NCBI GenBank assembly: GCA_034401135.1
Contig: JAWZSP010000011.1
Location: 496,001 to 560,000, forward strand
DNA length: 64,000 bases
Reading direction: 5' to 3'
Source: Volutella citrinella
Lineage: Eukaryota > Ascomycota > Sordariomycetes > Hypocreales > Nectriaceae
Shown here: one piece after another, positions 13,001 to 23,697 of the stretch
Position numbering within the stretch: the first letter of the stretch is position 1
Layout: each line of letters opens with the position of its first letter
Made by a program: the position numbers and the translations under genes
Notes under the pieces: generated by a model
Databases searched by the model: none
Told to the model about the DNA's origin: nothing
Seen by the model: the letters and a program-made list of their open reading frames with translations, nothing else

Positions 13001-14301
13001 TTGACCCTGATGAGGAGGACATGAGCTTTGCCATGCGCAAGGCCTCAGGTTCGCGACGAAAGTACAAGATCAAGCGGCCCGATGGAGTGGGGGTTACTAT
13101 CGAGAGCGAGACGGTGAGTACCGCATGATGTGCCCTTCCATGCTTCCTTTTGGCCGTGGATTTGGGAAGAAACTGAATAACTGACTGGCGCCCATATTCC
13201 GCAAAGTACTGGCGTGCTTCATCCGTTAGTCACTGGCCTGCCAACCACCCCATTCGACTCCATACGTATGCATTTCCTCTAGTCAGGTGCTTCGACCTTC
13301 GTCCAAGAAGAACCTACTGGCCGCCGGGTCGGCCAGGTGTTCATTGTAAGTCACTTCTTCAGCTCATGCTCTCCAAAAAGAGACTAATATGAAACAAACT
13401 AGTCGAGCACGCCATGGAAGAAAACACTCCAGGACGATTTTTCACCCATCTCTTACATGGCACTTTGCCGTCAGGCGGCCGGATGAGAAACGGTCCCGCC
13501 AGCCTGTCTCTGACAGACTCGCTGACGGCTTCGATATCAAGTCCTCCCCCTCCAGCTGTCGGAGGCGTATACTTGACGCAACCAATTAGCAGAATCTTCA
13601 ATGCGCTCGGCAGTAGTGCTAACGACCAACATGGAATTTTCGCCCTCGGTGGTCTTAACCTCCTCAAGTCAGCTGTAAGTAATGCATGCGGTGCAATTCC
13701 AACAAAAGGGGTCTAAGGCTAACCTTGGGGACTGACGTGCCAGATTTGGACACAAACCGACATCAACCGCTGGGGGCAAAGGGATTGGATAGATGAGACG
13801 ACCATGAGAAATGCACTGAGGGACTACCGGCGTAGTGGTGCCTTTACTATGTCCATTCGTAACGTAAGTGGTACTTGAATTAGCCACCCTCTTTACCCAC
13901 CCATGCATACGGCGATTACACCATCGTCATTCAGAAAACGAAGGCTTACTTACACATCGCAGCTCATCGCTTCCCTGAACTACCTGCGCGACCCTCTTGT
14001 CTGGAACCACCTGCGGGCCATCTATTTCGATATGCGAGATGAGATGCGTGTGCTGCAAGACTTTCATCGTGAGCGCACTGGCATCACCAATAATGTTGTC
14101 TCCGCCTGGGATGAGTACTTCCGGGACCATCTGCAAACCATGGTCCGCTGGACCCAAGACTGGGTACGTCGGTGGGTCACAGAGGCCCACAACGCATACG
14201 GGCATCTCGATGATTCTTACACAACCTCTTTCCTCAGCCTCTTGAACGCTCTACTGCTGGCTTGCGATAGGATTAGTTTCAATCTCGATGAGCTTCCCTA
14301 A
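10034..14301 (+). CDS. Secreted GH18 chitinase, subgroup C type, with chitin-binding modules
   Basis: Nine exons join in one frame: 10034-10199, 10256-10400, 10463-11025, 11087-11144, 11238-13113, 13207-13345, 13403-13674, 13744-13863 and 13963-14301 (1225 aa). A signal peptide (about residues 1-28) precedes a cysteine-rich chitin-binding segment (CCSKFGFCGYGKD) and a second one (CCSKHGFCGW). The GH18 barrel starts near residue 124 (VVGYYEGW); the catalytic DxxDxDxE motif is DGVDLDWE at residues 239-246, with LAIGGW and MSYDLHG also present. Long cysteine-rich repeats and a helical C-terminus follow, as in subgroup-C chitinases resembling the alpha subunit of yeast killer protein. These enzymes hydrolyse chitin outside the cell. 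Oddity: exon 6 is open in the joined frame, but a second frame of the same exon looks more protein-like; its boundaries are the weakest part of the model. Confidence 0.87.
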
Positions 14302-14373
14302 AAGACTTTCGATGCGAGTCTTCTTATCTTATAATAAATAGTATAACAGTTCCCAGAGACGACTCACACCGTC

Positions 14374-15220
14374 ATGTTTGATGATTTCATTGAAGGCAAG
14401 GGCCGTGGACTGGTCTTTTTGCTTCACGGGCCGCCAGGTTGTGGAAAGACTATGACAGCAGGTGAGTTTCGCATCACTGATTATGAATCAAAGCTACTAA
14501 TACCCGTTTCCAGAAAGCATTTCAGAGTTCTTGCAGAAACCCCTCTATTACGTCAGTGGAGGTGAACTCGGTGCTTCCGTGGAATCGATTCAAGACGCTC
14601 TCGAGACAGCGTTTGAACGAGCCACGAGATGGGATACGATCCTTCTCCTGGACGAGGCGGACGCATTCCTGGCGAGGAGAGATGGCGCCAATGTCGAACA
14701 AAATTCGCTGATTGCCGGTTAGTAATACTCCTCCGTCCAATAGTCCACGGCTTGACAGTGCACAGTCTTTCTTAGATTGCTGGAGTATCAATCGGGCATC
14801 GTCTTCCTCACAACAAACAGGCCCAGTGACTTTGATCCAGCATTTGAGTCAAGAATCCATCTTCAGATTTCCTTTTCTCGCCTGGATGCTTCCAAGAGAG
14901 AGGTGATATGGAGGCTGCTGACACAAAAGAATGGGGGGTGCACTCTCTCGCTCGAGCAATGCAGAGCACTGGGCAAGCTACCCTTGGATGGACGCCGGAT
15001 CAAGAACATCCTCCGACTGGCCTCTCTATTCGCTGCGAACAGAGGCCAACGCATCGGCAAAGCCAATGGAGATGTCAGTGACTCGCCAATGGATACCAGC
15101 ACGACTGACGGGGCAATGACCTTTGACGATATTAAAAAGGCTCTCCCTTTTGCAGTTACGAGGATGGAAAATGCAAAGGCGGCTCAAGACGAGTACCTAG
15201 AGACAGAAGATCTGCCCTAG
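14374..15220 (+). pseudogene. 5'-truncated AAA ATPase (248 aa remains)
   Basis: Exons 14374-14461, 14514-14717 and 14766-15220 join in frame. The product starts directly at an AAA module: Walker A GPPGCGKT about residue 19, Walker B ILLLDEADAF, sensor region FLTTNRP, then a C-terminal lid. Related fungal AAA ATPases of this kind carry several hundred residues before the module. Here only 72 bases separate it from the chitinase stop codon, and a stop lies just upstream in frame, so the head is absent. It may be a truncated gene, or a downstream fragment left by the insertion or rearrangement that placed the chitinase here. The AAA core itself has no visible lesion. Confidence 0.65.
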
Positions 15221-15934
15221 GCAATGGCAAATCTAATGGCAGAGTTTAGCTTGACGTGAGCTGACCCTGGTTCGCAATGATGGTTGGTGTCTCTTGCCTT
15301 GCACTTGATGTGTTGGGTATTGGGCTGAGCCCTTGGATTATTGTGAAATACCTCCGCCAATTCTACTGATAGATAAGTCTCTGAAGGTGCAAAGGCCTGA
15401 CGAGGTTTAATCAGACGTGGCGATTTGGGTATGCCCGCTTGTAGTCTGTCAACCAACTAAACTCAAGCAGGACATGTAACATTTGGGGCCTAACAGTCCA
15501 GACTTGAATGGCCCAGATAAAGTTGGGGATGCTGATCCTCCTTCCTTGATCAGAGTGCGTGTAATGACTGTCGACATCCACCTGGGCGAGAGTAGTTGGC
15601 AGAAACTGAGGCTGAGTTTCGAGAATATTGCATTCAAGACATGGACATGCGGGAGGCTCTCAATCATGGAACCATAGTCGAGAGCGTAACGTGAACCAGT
15701 TGATAGCATGATTTTGCCTGGGCTGCAGGTGGTATGAGTGTGCTGCGCGTTGATGTGGAAAGGCATTTCAAGCATCAATTGATCAAAGTGTGCAGATGGT
15801 GGCTTAACTTTCTTGCGATGGCAACGACGCTTATCATGGATTTTGCCGCCCCCCTCTATTAGAAGAACTGTCGGGGGTGGATAACTACTGTGAATAGAAT
15901 ACATTGGCTTCTCAACACAAAGCCAGGCGACATA
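15221..15934. other. No supported gene
   Basis: A 151-codon minus-strand frame at 15449-15904 exists but has no recognisable domain or convincing start. I see no RNA gene or repeat. Probably gene debris together with the 3' flank of the AAA fragment. Confidence 0.4.
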
Positions 15935-16294
15935 CTAATCACGGAACTGCCATTGCCCAGTATACTGATTATAGAGACCCCACTTTCCAATAGCCGCAGC
16001 CCACTCCCACTCCGCCTCGCTAGCCTCGTCGGACGGCATGTTTCCTTCCAAAGGATGGCCCGCTGTCTCCTCCTCGTACACCGTTGGCATTTTGCGAGAG
16101 AATTTCAGAAGTCCGGTTTCAGGGTAAAAGTGGAAGGAAAGAAGACGCCGAGAAGCAGAAAACAATGCGCCAGAAACATGAAGGGGGTCGATTGTGCCAT
16201 CTGGCTTTGGCGTTGGGTGAGCGGTTCCACTATATCGAATTAGTCCAATGTTGAGGTTCCGTGTGGTGCACGGTGTGGAGAATGGGCCTGACAA
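15935..16294 (-). pseudogene. Coding-like fragment, hypothetical protein
   Basis: This minus-strand frame of about 119 codons has good fungal codon use and protein-like composition (for example FHFYPETGLLKFSRKMP and AAIGKWGLYNQYTGQW), but no ATG at its open 5' end. It ends at a normal stop. It reads like the C-terminal part of a conserved fungal protein whose beginning has been lost or lies in an exon I could not join. No domain is recognised. Confidence 0.35.
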
Positions 16295-16603
16295 AAGCTG
16301 AGCAGATACTGCTTACTTCCGAAGCCATTTCAGCTTAGAATTCGAGAAAATGATACGATCGATTCTATCGACGATCGATTCTTCAGCAGCGTCGACATCA
16401 CGCCACAAAAGCTTGCGTAACCCCAGCCGCGGTTTTGTTTGGTCCCTTAAGCGCTCGAGTGCGTAATAAGTTAGGATAGCGATAAGATATCATTGGCTTG
16501 GATTCTTTCCGACCGACGCGCCCGGCCCAAGTTCTTCCCCTCGTCACCATCACACGCGCGTCCAAGACGGAGAGCACTGGAGCCGAGTCTCGGCAGATCC
16601 ATC

Positions 16604-17500
16604 ATGGCCCGAATCCCAACCCGAATCTTGAGAGTCAATCAATATTATCCCTTTGCCACAAGCCTCAGCCGACCCAGCGCGCCAATTGGACCACGGTGGT
16701 CCAGCACCTCGATGCCGATGCCTCCCCCGCCGCTCGATCCGATCGAAGAGGAAACCCTCCTTGACTACCGGCCCAACGACTTTTACCCTGTGCGAATTGG
16801 CGATGTGTACAATAACCGATATAAGATTGTGGCCAAACTAGGCTTTGGCAGGTCGTCTACCGTCTGGCTGGCCCAGATCCAGAGCTGGTGGAATCTGTAA
16901 GTACGCCTTGTGCCGTGGATGAAGCCATCACCCGAGGTCCACGGACCTGGACTTAATTCGTGACAGACTGGTAGATGCCCCGTACGTCGCAGTCAAGATA
17001 AGCCGATCCAACGACGATGCGCGCCGCGCAGCCATCAACGAGAAGACCATTTGCGAGCGCCTGAACGCGCACCAAAAGCAACCCGCCTCGAAGCGTCTGC
17101 GGAGTGTAATTGACTCCTTCGAACTCCAGTCCCCGGAATCCACTCATTGGCACGTTTGTCTCGAACAGAAGTTCATGAGGGAGCCCGTTTCAATGCTCCA
17201 GCAGCGTCTAGAAGGGCACCAGCTGCCAGTCCCATACGTCAAGTTCATCACCAGACAAACACTTGAGGCCCTGGCACATCTCCACGACAAATGCCACGTT
17301 ATCCATACAGGTTCGTATCACCGCTTGATACCTGAGAGGAGTGTGAGCAGAGTAATACAGAGAGAGAGTCGACTATATTCTCCATTGCCCTGACAGCATA
17401 CGTAGATCGTCTCGTCCCCCGAAAAAATCTGCATCAACCAGCAACAGCATTTATCCCAGAGAATCATTCAAACCCATAATCCTCCACCGGAGCCTTAAAC
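16604..17500 (+). pseudogene. SRPK-type protein kinase, truncated in the catalytic domain
   Basis: Exon 16604-16896 encodes a mitochondrial-like leader and the start of the kinase N-lobe (IVAKLGFGRSSTVWLA, a glycine-rich loop). Exon 16967-17310 continues with the ATP-binding lysine (VAVKIS) up to HVIHT, just before the catalytic loop. A third segment from about 17406 starts like the next exon, but reads correctly only after a one-base shift near 17420 (a run of five C then six A), then stops near 17496. The catalytic Asp-Leu-Lys segment, the DFG motif and the whole C-lobe are missing. It resembles SRSF protein kinases, which phosphorylate Arg/Ser-rich proteins. Inactive remnant. Confidence 0.65.
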
Positions 17501-19146
17501 CAGCTCTCAACTTTCCTAGAATTTACTTCACTACCGCTCTTCTCCACACCATCGGTGCCTCGACTTCGCCAAGGAAGACGGACGCCGACGTGGCTCCTGA
17601 CAAACGAGCCTGCACCGGGGACGATGGTTCCGGTGCCAACATCCCCTGGTAAGACGCTTCAATTCTACGTTTCCAGACGATGAATGGAATGAGAGTATTG
17701 GGGATTCTGCCACCGGCAAGTTCTCGGTCGTCATCGGCACCTCCAATGCCAATGACGTCAGTCCAAGGTAGTAACTTCAAACACGACGACGCTGTCCTTG
17801 TGTCTCTGAACTGCTCAGCCAGTGGCTATGATGCCAAGGGCCAGTGGACCTCAATCAAGTCGCCTCTCCCTTGCACTGTCGACATCTACAGCGGTGACCC
17901 TACTGGTTGTGGCACAGCTGCGAAGAACGTTCATGTGCGTATAATTTCCACCCCAACTCGCCGGTTTCGTCCAACCAGTCATAGCTGACAGTCTTACAAT
18001 ATGATAATACACGACATGGTTGACAACCCTTTCCCAAGTAGGCTTACAGACAGCTCATTAAACTGGGTCGGGTCCCGGCAGACAAATATCTGCTCCGCAT
18101 CTACCCTGCATCTTGTCAAAGGCAATGGCAAGTCTCTCCTCGAATAGTTCAAACGACAAAGAATAGTAATAGTAAGCTAGGCACCTGTCAACTATTATTC
18201 AAATAATGTAGATGGGGTCCAGTACCACTACTGATAAGGACAGAAAAGAGAGCATCTGATTTACTCTGACAATGTAAGCTCGGGAATTTCTACACACCCA
18301 TAGTTGCGAGCATACTTCGGCTACAGCAACAGAATCCATAATAAGAGTGTAATACGCATTATTTCTAATAATTTTTAACTAAAAAATTACCAGTGTCTCA
18401 ACTTTCTATACTTCGTCAATGGTGCTCTGGTATCTCGATACTATACTGGAGATAAAGAGAAGAAAATAATGGGCATTGTTAGATAGCGGTTACACACATT
18501 TATCGAAGTACATAGGCTGGATCGGGATAAATGGGCTGCTGACCCTTCTCATTAGACAAGCGCCATCAATCGGCCGTTACTCGCTACTATCGATCCCATG
18601 ATCAGTGTCAGGGAGCTGAGGTCCCAGCTCCTTCCATCTTGAGCACTTTTGACTCGACATTGATGAGATCGTGAGACGCTCATAATGAGATCCTGCCAAT
18701 AACGTAGGCAGAGAGGTACACACGTTGCCCTCATTAACCCGAAAGAACATGCATTCCTGCCTAGGACTTTGTCCGTGCTCAATCAGGGCCCCCATAGTAG
18801 CTAGAACTTGTGTTGATGAGCATATCTACGGCGTAGCAGGATGACGCCGGTGTGTAATCATCGGTCATTGAAATAGGCCGTGCCTATCCGCATGGAGCTG
18901 TCAATTTCCCTGCACGATCAACAGGGGCTTGGCTATGCCAAGATATATCGACCAACAGTGTAAGAAGCTCATATCTCGTCCATCAATCCTGAAGCAGCTA
19001 CATTTGCCGCAGTTGCGTTTCAATATAGCATCTTTGTTATCAAGGCAAGTTGTTTGTATTGTTCATTAGCGACTATCAACTCTAAAACGACCTGAAAACT
19101 CAGCGCTTGAAACTTTCATGATCGCATTAGACGATCCGAAGCGCGG
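17501..19146. other. Gene debris and intergenic DNA
   Basis: Between about 17660 and 17990 there are short coding-like stretches (for example GKFSVVIGTSNAND, and another rich in Ser, Gly and Cys), but they do not join into a gene I can identify. From 18000 to 19146 I see only A/T-leaning intergenic sequence with a small T-rich patch at about 18360-18400. No RNA gene or repeat is supported. Confidence 0.4.
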
Positions 19147-20639
19147 CTATGTTATTAGTCGAAAGACGAAATATCCGACTCCGTATATCATGCCAACCGT
19201 CAATAGCATCATGAGGAAAGCAGTTCGTTCCAAGCCCGGCCCCCCGAGAGTTCCTGATGACTTCTTGCGTTCGGCATCCGGTACGCCAGCAGGAGTGGTC
19301 GTTTTGACAAGATCTGGGACCCATTTGAACGAAAACTTTGACTTATACCCCAGAGCGCCCATCGATTTATTTTCTACCAGCATGTAGGAAAGTGTTTGAC
19401 GGATGAACTGCAACGGATCAGCAGATAAAGAGATGCTATCGACGACCTGGCCCACCTTGTAATGGAACTCATTGAGCCATGGAAATGTCCTTAAAAAGAA
19501 TACCCCGACAATAAAGTAGAGGCATTGAAATGAGACAAGGATATTATAATATAAACTTGGCTTCTCGACATTAAGCGACTGGGCCAGTTCGGGACCATTC
19601 AATCGCCAAATTAAAGCATTCAGAAACCCGCGCGAAGTGTATATTGGGGGTATTCCTTCCAGGGCGATGATGATGTTGTTGATCAGCTTGCATGACTTGT
19701 CTGACGGATTGAACTCTGATAGGAGAATCGAGTCCATCATGGCTTTGGCATGGTCTATGCTCTTGATCCAATCGTAGGGTGCGCCAATAAGGTATGCAAT
19801 GTAGCGCCATAGTGCAAGATAGTCCATCTTTTCCTGTTGTGAAAGGTAAATGCCCTGCTGCGGCAGACCCAGCCACATAGTGACTGAGCAGAATGTTGTA
19901 ATGGTAGTCATGCAGTCGAGGTCACTGATCGGGACGCCGTACTTATCGACATTGTAATAACCAGGCTGCCGCTCAACGAGCTTCATAATACGACGTCGCA
20001 CACCGGCATGTAGGAGGCGCACGCGAACAGTCGACTCCCAACCTTCTCCTCCTGGTTGAATAGACTCGATGTCTTTGTGGATGGATAGCAGATGCTGCAC
20101 TGTCTCGAACAGTCGACGTTTTGCCGCACCCGCGCAAAAGCTCCTCGTTCGGTCCAGCGTCTCGACTGTACGGCCACTCGCAAAGCCACCCACGAGCGAT
20201 AAGAAAGTCAACTTGGAGGCGCGTGAGCTGGAGTATCAGTCATTGCCCGAGATTCTACACTTACGGACGTGAGGCACGGCCATGCATGGGTCCAAAATAC
20301 TCTTTGCCCTCGTTCAATCTGTGCCCAGTCGACCCAGCTGGGAACCGTATTCACCTCATCCCAAAACTGTTGGACCCAGGGGTCATGTTGCTCCGCTTGT
20401 AGAAGCTGGAAAACGTCTCGTTGCAGTGTCTTCTCCTTGAACGCGCAGGGCTGTTCGATTGGCTCAATGGGAGAGGACGGTTGTGAATTCGGAGGGATGG
20501 CCTCATCGAGGACGCCTAGGGCATTGGTTGCAACCTTATCGTAGGTGTAGATAAGGGGCTGCAGCTCGTCCTCGGTCTTGTGAAGTGGCGTCCATTGGAA
20601 CTTGAACCCGTAGTACTCTCTGGTGTTGGTGAGCCCCAT
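19147..20639 (-). CDS. ER-bound oxygenase, mpaB / rubber-oxygenase-like (DUF2236)
   Basis: Two exons, 20639-20265 and 20211-19147, join in phase to 479 aa. The second exon opens with LTFLSLVGGFASGR, the start of the conserved helical core of the mpaB/latex-clearing-protein superfamily. The family's heme-region signature appears as RVRLLHAGVRRRI, followed by Asp/Cys- and Trp-rich helices. Hydrophobic segments occur at about residues 350-370 and at the C-terminus (MMLLTVGMIYGVGYFVF), consistent with membrane attachment. Members cleave C=C bonds of prenyl chains or polyisoprene; MpaB acts in mycophenolic acid biosynthesis. The substrate here is unknown and no biosynthetic partner is obvious next to it. 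The reading frame looks intact. Confidence 0.75.
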
Positions 20640-22212
20640 GACGTATACAGCTTGGCTTTTCGGTCCCTCCGGATCATATAACCCTGGAGAAGGGCATGCA
20701 ACCCTTCTTATACCGTTGGATTCCTTGTCGCCCCTGTGCTGATCGCACCATATTCCAGTAGACTTTGCTAGCTTGCCGGGCGATCAGATGAACCTGGCTA
20801 GCGTGATCCTCTAACACGCGTCGTATCCCGTCACCTTGGGATGTAAAAGGCGCAAGCTGCCACTGGCTATTGCGATTGCCTCACGTTCCTTACGTGCCCA
20901 ACAACCATATGTTTTATGGTTTTCAGGGATGTACCGCACAAGGAAGACCCATGCAAATAACGTGGAAGCCCCGGCATTTGAGTGCATTCCAAGAACGGGG
21001 AGACAGCGCAATGGGCTGCCCTGATGTCATGGGCCGGGCGATTAGTCACTCGCTCTAATGCACTGACTAAAAACTGATAAATGTGCTGATCTCTTGGGGG
21101 CTATTGTCATCCAATCGACGCTTCGCCTACGGAAACCGTATCTATGACCATGTTCAGGTTGGCCATTATATGACCAGAGAGATTGGGGCGCGTGGCTCCA
21201 TGTTAGACCACGTTGTTGATAGATGACATGCATAGACCCTAATTCCGTCGCGCAAGGGGATGTAGCGACTATCTATCCATCTCGTCGTTGACTAGGGTGG
21301 AGTGTGGCTAACACAAACTAGAAGCACTCCAGCCATCACCATAGGAGTCGCTGAAGATGCAGGGGTCTTGTCTAGCAATGCTGGTCTCATGAATGTCCTT
21401 GGAGGCGCTGAATTACGATTCAATGTCAGACTGGGGTACTCCGCCTTCGGTCCTACCTATATGAGTATAGTTCAGGCTTCCGGACGATGGGACGGTCGCT
21501 AATTTTTCTGAACAAGGAGTTGCGGGGCGTACCAGGTGACTTGGTTCTTTGCAGGCCTCGTGACGTTCGCCCAGCAAGGGTCAAATCGTAGCGGATGAAA
21601 GTGGGATCGTGAGGACCCTGATGGGAGAATGCTGGTCGCTGCGGCCAACGAATGGCTCGTGGTGACCTGCTGAAGTATTGTGTCTGGTTGAGAGATTATG
21701 AGTGGAAGGTTATCTGCTTCCTCTGCCCTAAGACAAGTATTATCTTGCAGTGATTGTGCTGCATTGATGCCCAGATAAGGCACAATGGGACAAGGCTACA
21801 CTTGCTCAATATCCCATGTGTCGTACTGGTAACACCAACAGTGGTGGGACCAGGAGGGAGGCTGTATCAAACACGATTATTTCCAACTGTCCAGCCATAA
21901 TGTACTAGGAGTAACAGAAATCCTTGTGCGTAGTACAAAGTATGGAGGGAAGTACGTAGTTCAATGTACTAGCGGGACCTTGAGGCTTCGTCCATGTCAT
22001 GAGACAGGCATTTTGAAGGCTTGTCATTGTGGATTGGTAGTCTTGGTGTTGTACCTTGCCATGGCCATTGTAAACAACGAGACCCATTTCCTCTCGCCTC
22101 ATTTCTTATGCTTATTTGACCACTTAGTTAGGTCTTCCTGGACCCCCTCCAACGCTCTCCAAAGACCTTCCGAGGGCGTCTGATTCCGACTGGGGCAGGC
22201 CTGAGGCGCCTG
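20640..22212. other. Intergenic, no gene supported
   Basis: About 1.6 kb of mixed composition with only short overlapping frames on both strands. The first 150 bases are the probable promoter of the mpaB-like gene. I see no RNA gene, tandem repeat or recognisable element. Confidence 0.45.
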
Positions 22213-23214
22213 TTGGCCAGTGTTTGTGCATTTGTGGAGCACATGGGCCAGCGTGGCATTTTAGGCGGGGGCCCAGGCGCAACACCACCAGGATTCCTCC
22301 ACTGCACTGCGATTGATGAAACCATCGCCCTCAAGTCACTGCTCTGTTGCGACGTCGCTCTCATGCTTGCGGCTACCCTCGGCGCCATCTACAGCGCACT
22401 ATCGCCATCTGAGCAGCCCTCGTTTCCCCATTTCAGCCGTCTGCCCTCCGAACTTCGGCAACAGATTTGGCGCGAGACATTTCCCGACGACGGCGCCGTT
22501 GTGCTATTCTACACAAAAAACTACCACCGTTTTGGCGACTGGGTCCGAGGCCCGAGACTCCCGGAGGCCTTCTTCGTGTGCTGCGAGTCGCGAGAGGTCG
22601 CTCGACGCTTCTACCTTGAGGCCGGCGGCGGCATCAAGTACGAGCTGAGGCTTCACCCGCTGGCCAAACACCACATCCTGGTGCGCAAATGGCGGCCTGA
22701 AATTGATGTGCTCTATATTGAAAGACCCGAGCTCGATCTGACATATCCCTCTCACTCCTGCGTCTTCAACGAGGATGAGCAACGCTTCCTCGAGCAAAAC
22801 CTGAAGCACCTCGCCATTCCCGGGGATGCACCGGCTAGTCTGGCCAACGACATAGCCCAAACACGATATGTGTCCAGCTTAACGTCACTATCCTTCGTGC
22901 TGTATCATACTCCTCCACGGCCGGGAATACCAGTGAGAAGGGCATCCCCATGGGGTTCGAAAGACGCCTACCCCGCCGAGGCTGGAATCGCAGCGCGGTG
23001 GGAGCTGACGCCGGCATCGGCCGACGTCATCCATCGCTGGGGGGTGGAGGCATCTACGTTGGAAATGTCCACGGAGGAGTATATGGAACAGTGGGAGCAG
23101 AATTGGGCCGTTTCGGGCGGGAACCCAGTCGAATTTATCGCCACGACAGCGGCGAATCGATGCAGAACCAGTCGGCGTATGTGCATAACCAAGAAGGCAT
23201 TCGCCACGCAATAG
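22213..23214 (+). CDS. 2EXR-domain protein, up to 333 aa
   Basis: One uninterrupted frame. The domain signature is FPHFSRLPSELRQQIWRETF at about residues 75-94, the opening of the 2EXR domain of many fungal proteins. Further blocks (FFVCCESREVARRFY, and IDVLYIERPELDL) fit the usual 2EXR pattern of a small alpha/beta fold. The first 50 residues are unusual, so the true start may be the ATG at 22363 (MLAATLGAIYSAL). No signal peptide or membrane segment is clear. The function of the family is unknown; members are numerous and variable in filamentous ascomycetes. Confidence 0.65.
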   Translation: MASVCAFVEHMGQRGILGGGPGATPPGFLHCTAIDETIALKSLLCCDVALMLAATLGAIYSALSPSEQPSFPHFSRLPSELRQQIWRETFPDDGAVVLFYTKNYHRFGDWVRGPRLPEAFFVCCESREVARRFYLEAGGGIKYELRLHPLAKHHILVRKWRPEIDVLYIERPELDLTYPSHSCVFNEDEQRFLEQNLKHLAIPGDAPASLANDIAQTRYVSSLTSLSFVLYHTPPRPGIPVRRASPWGSKDAYPAEAGIAARWELTPASADVIHRWGVEASTLEMSTEEYMEQWEQNWAVSGGNPVEFIATTAANRCRTSRRMCITKKAFATQ

Positions 23215-23697
23215 ACACCAGCGGGCAAGTTCCCGGCACGTATACAATAATTTAATTTTATGGAATCGTATGGTTCCATCTTCACCGCGCAAGGCCACAT
23301 CACGGAGAACGAGCTCTACGAGATGCATTGTCCTATGTTCATACTGGCTGTCCTGTAAATATATATTTAAGCTCCTATAGGTTCTCTTTATAGACGTTAC
23401 GCGGATGCCTCGGGACGAGGTGCACTTATGATCTGGTAAAGATGCTGTGGCAGAACGGGCACTCGAATTCCCTCTCCTTATAGGTGCCTGCATAGTAGCA
23501 AACATTGAGTTAGCGCAACGGGACCTTTTATGAAAAATGAAAACCCCAGTCCTCCTTACGGCTTCGTTCGTGACGACGAAGGTGGCCCGCCTGCGTGTAG
23601 CTTTTTGGACACACCTGACAGATGTAAAGTTTTCTGTCTCCATTCTCCATCATGGCGAGGCATGTAGGCAGAGGGACATTGAATCTGTGACGGCAGT

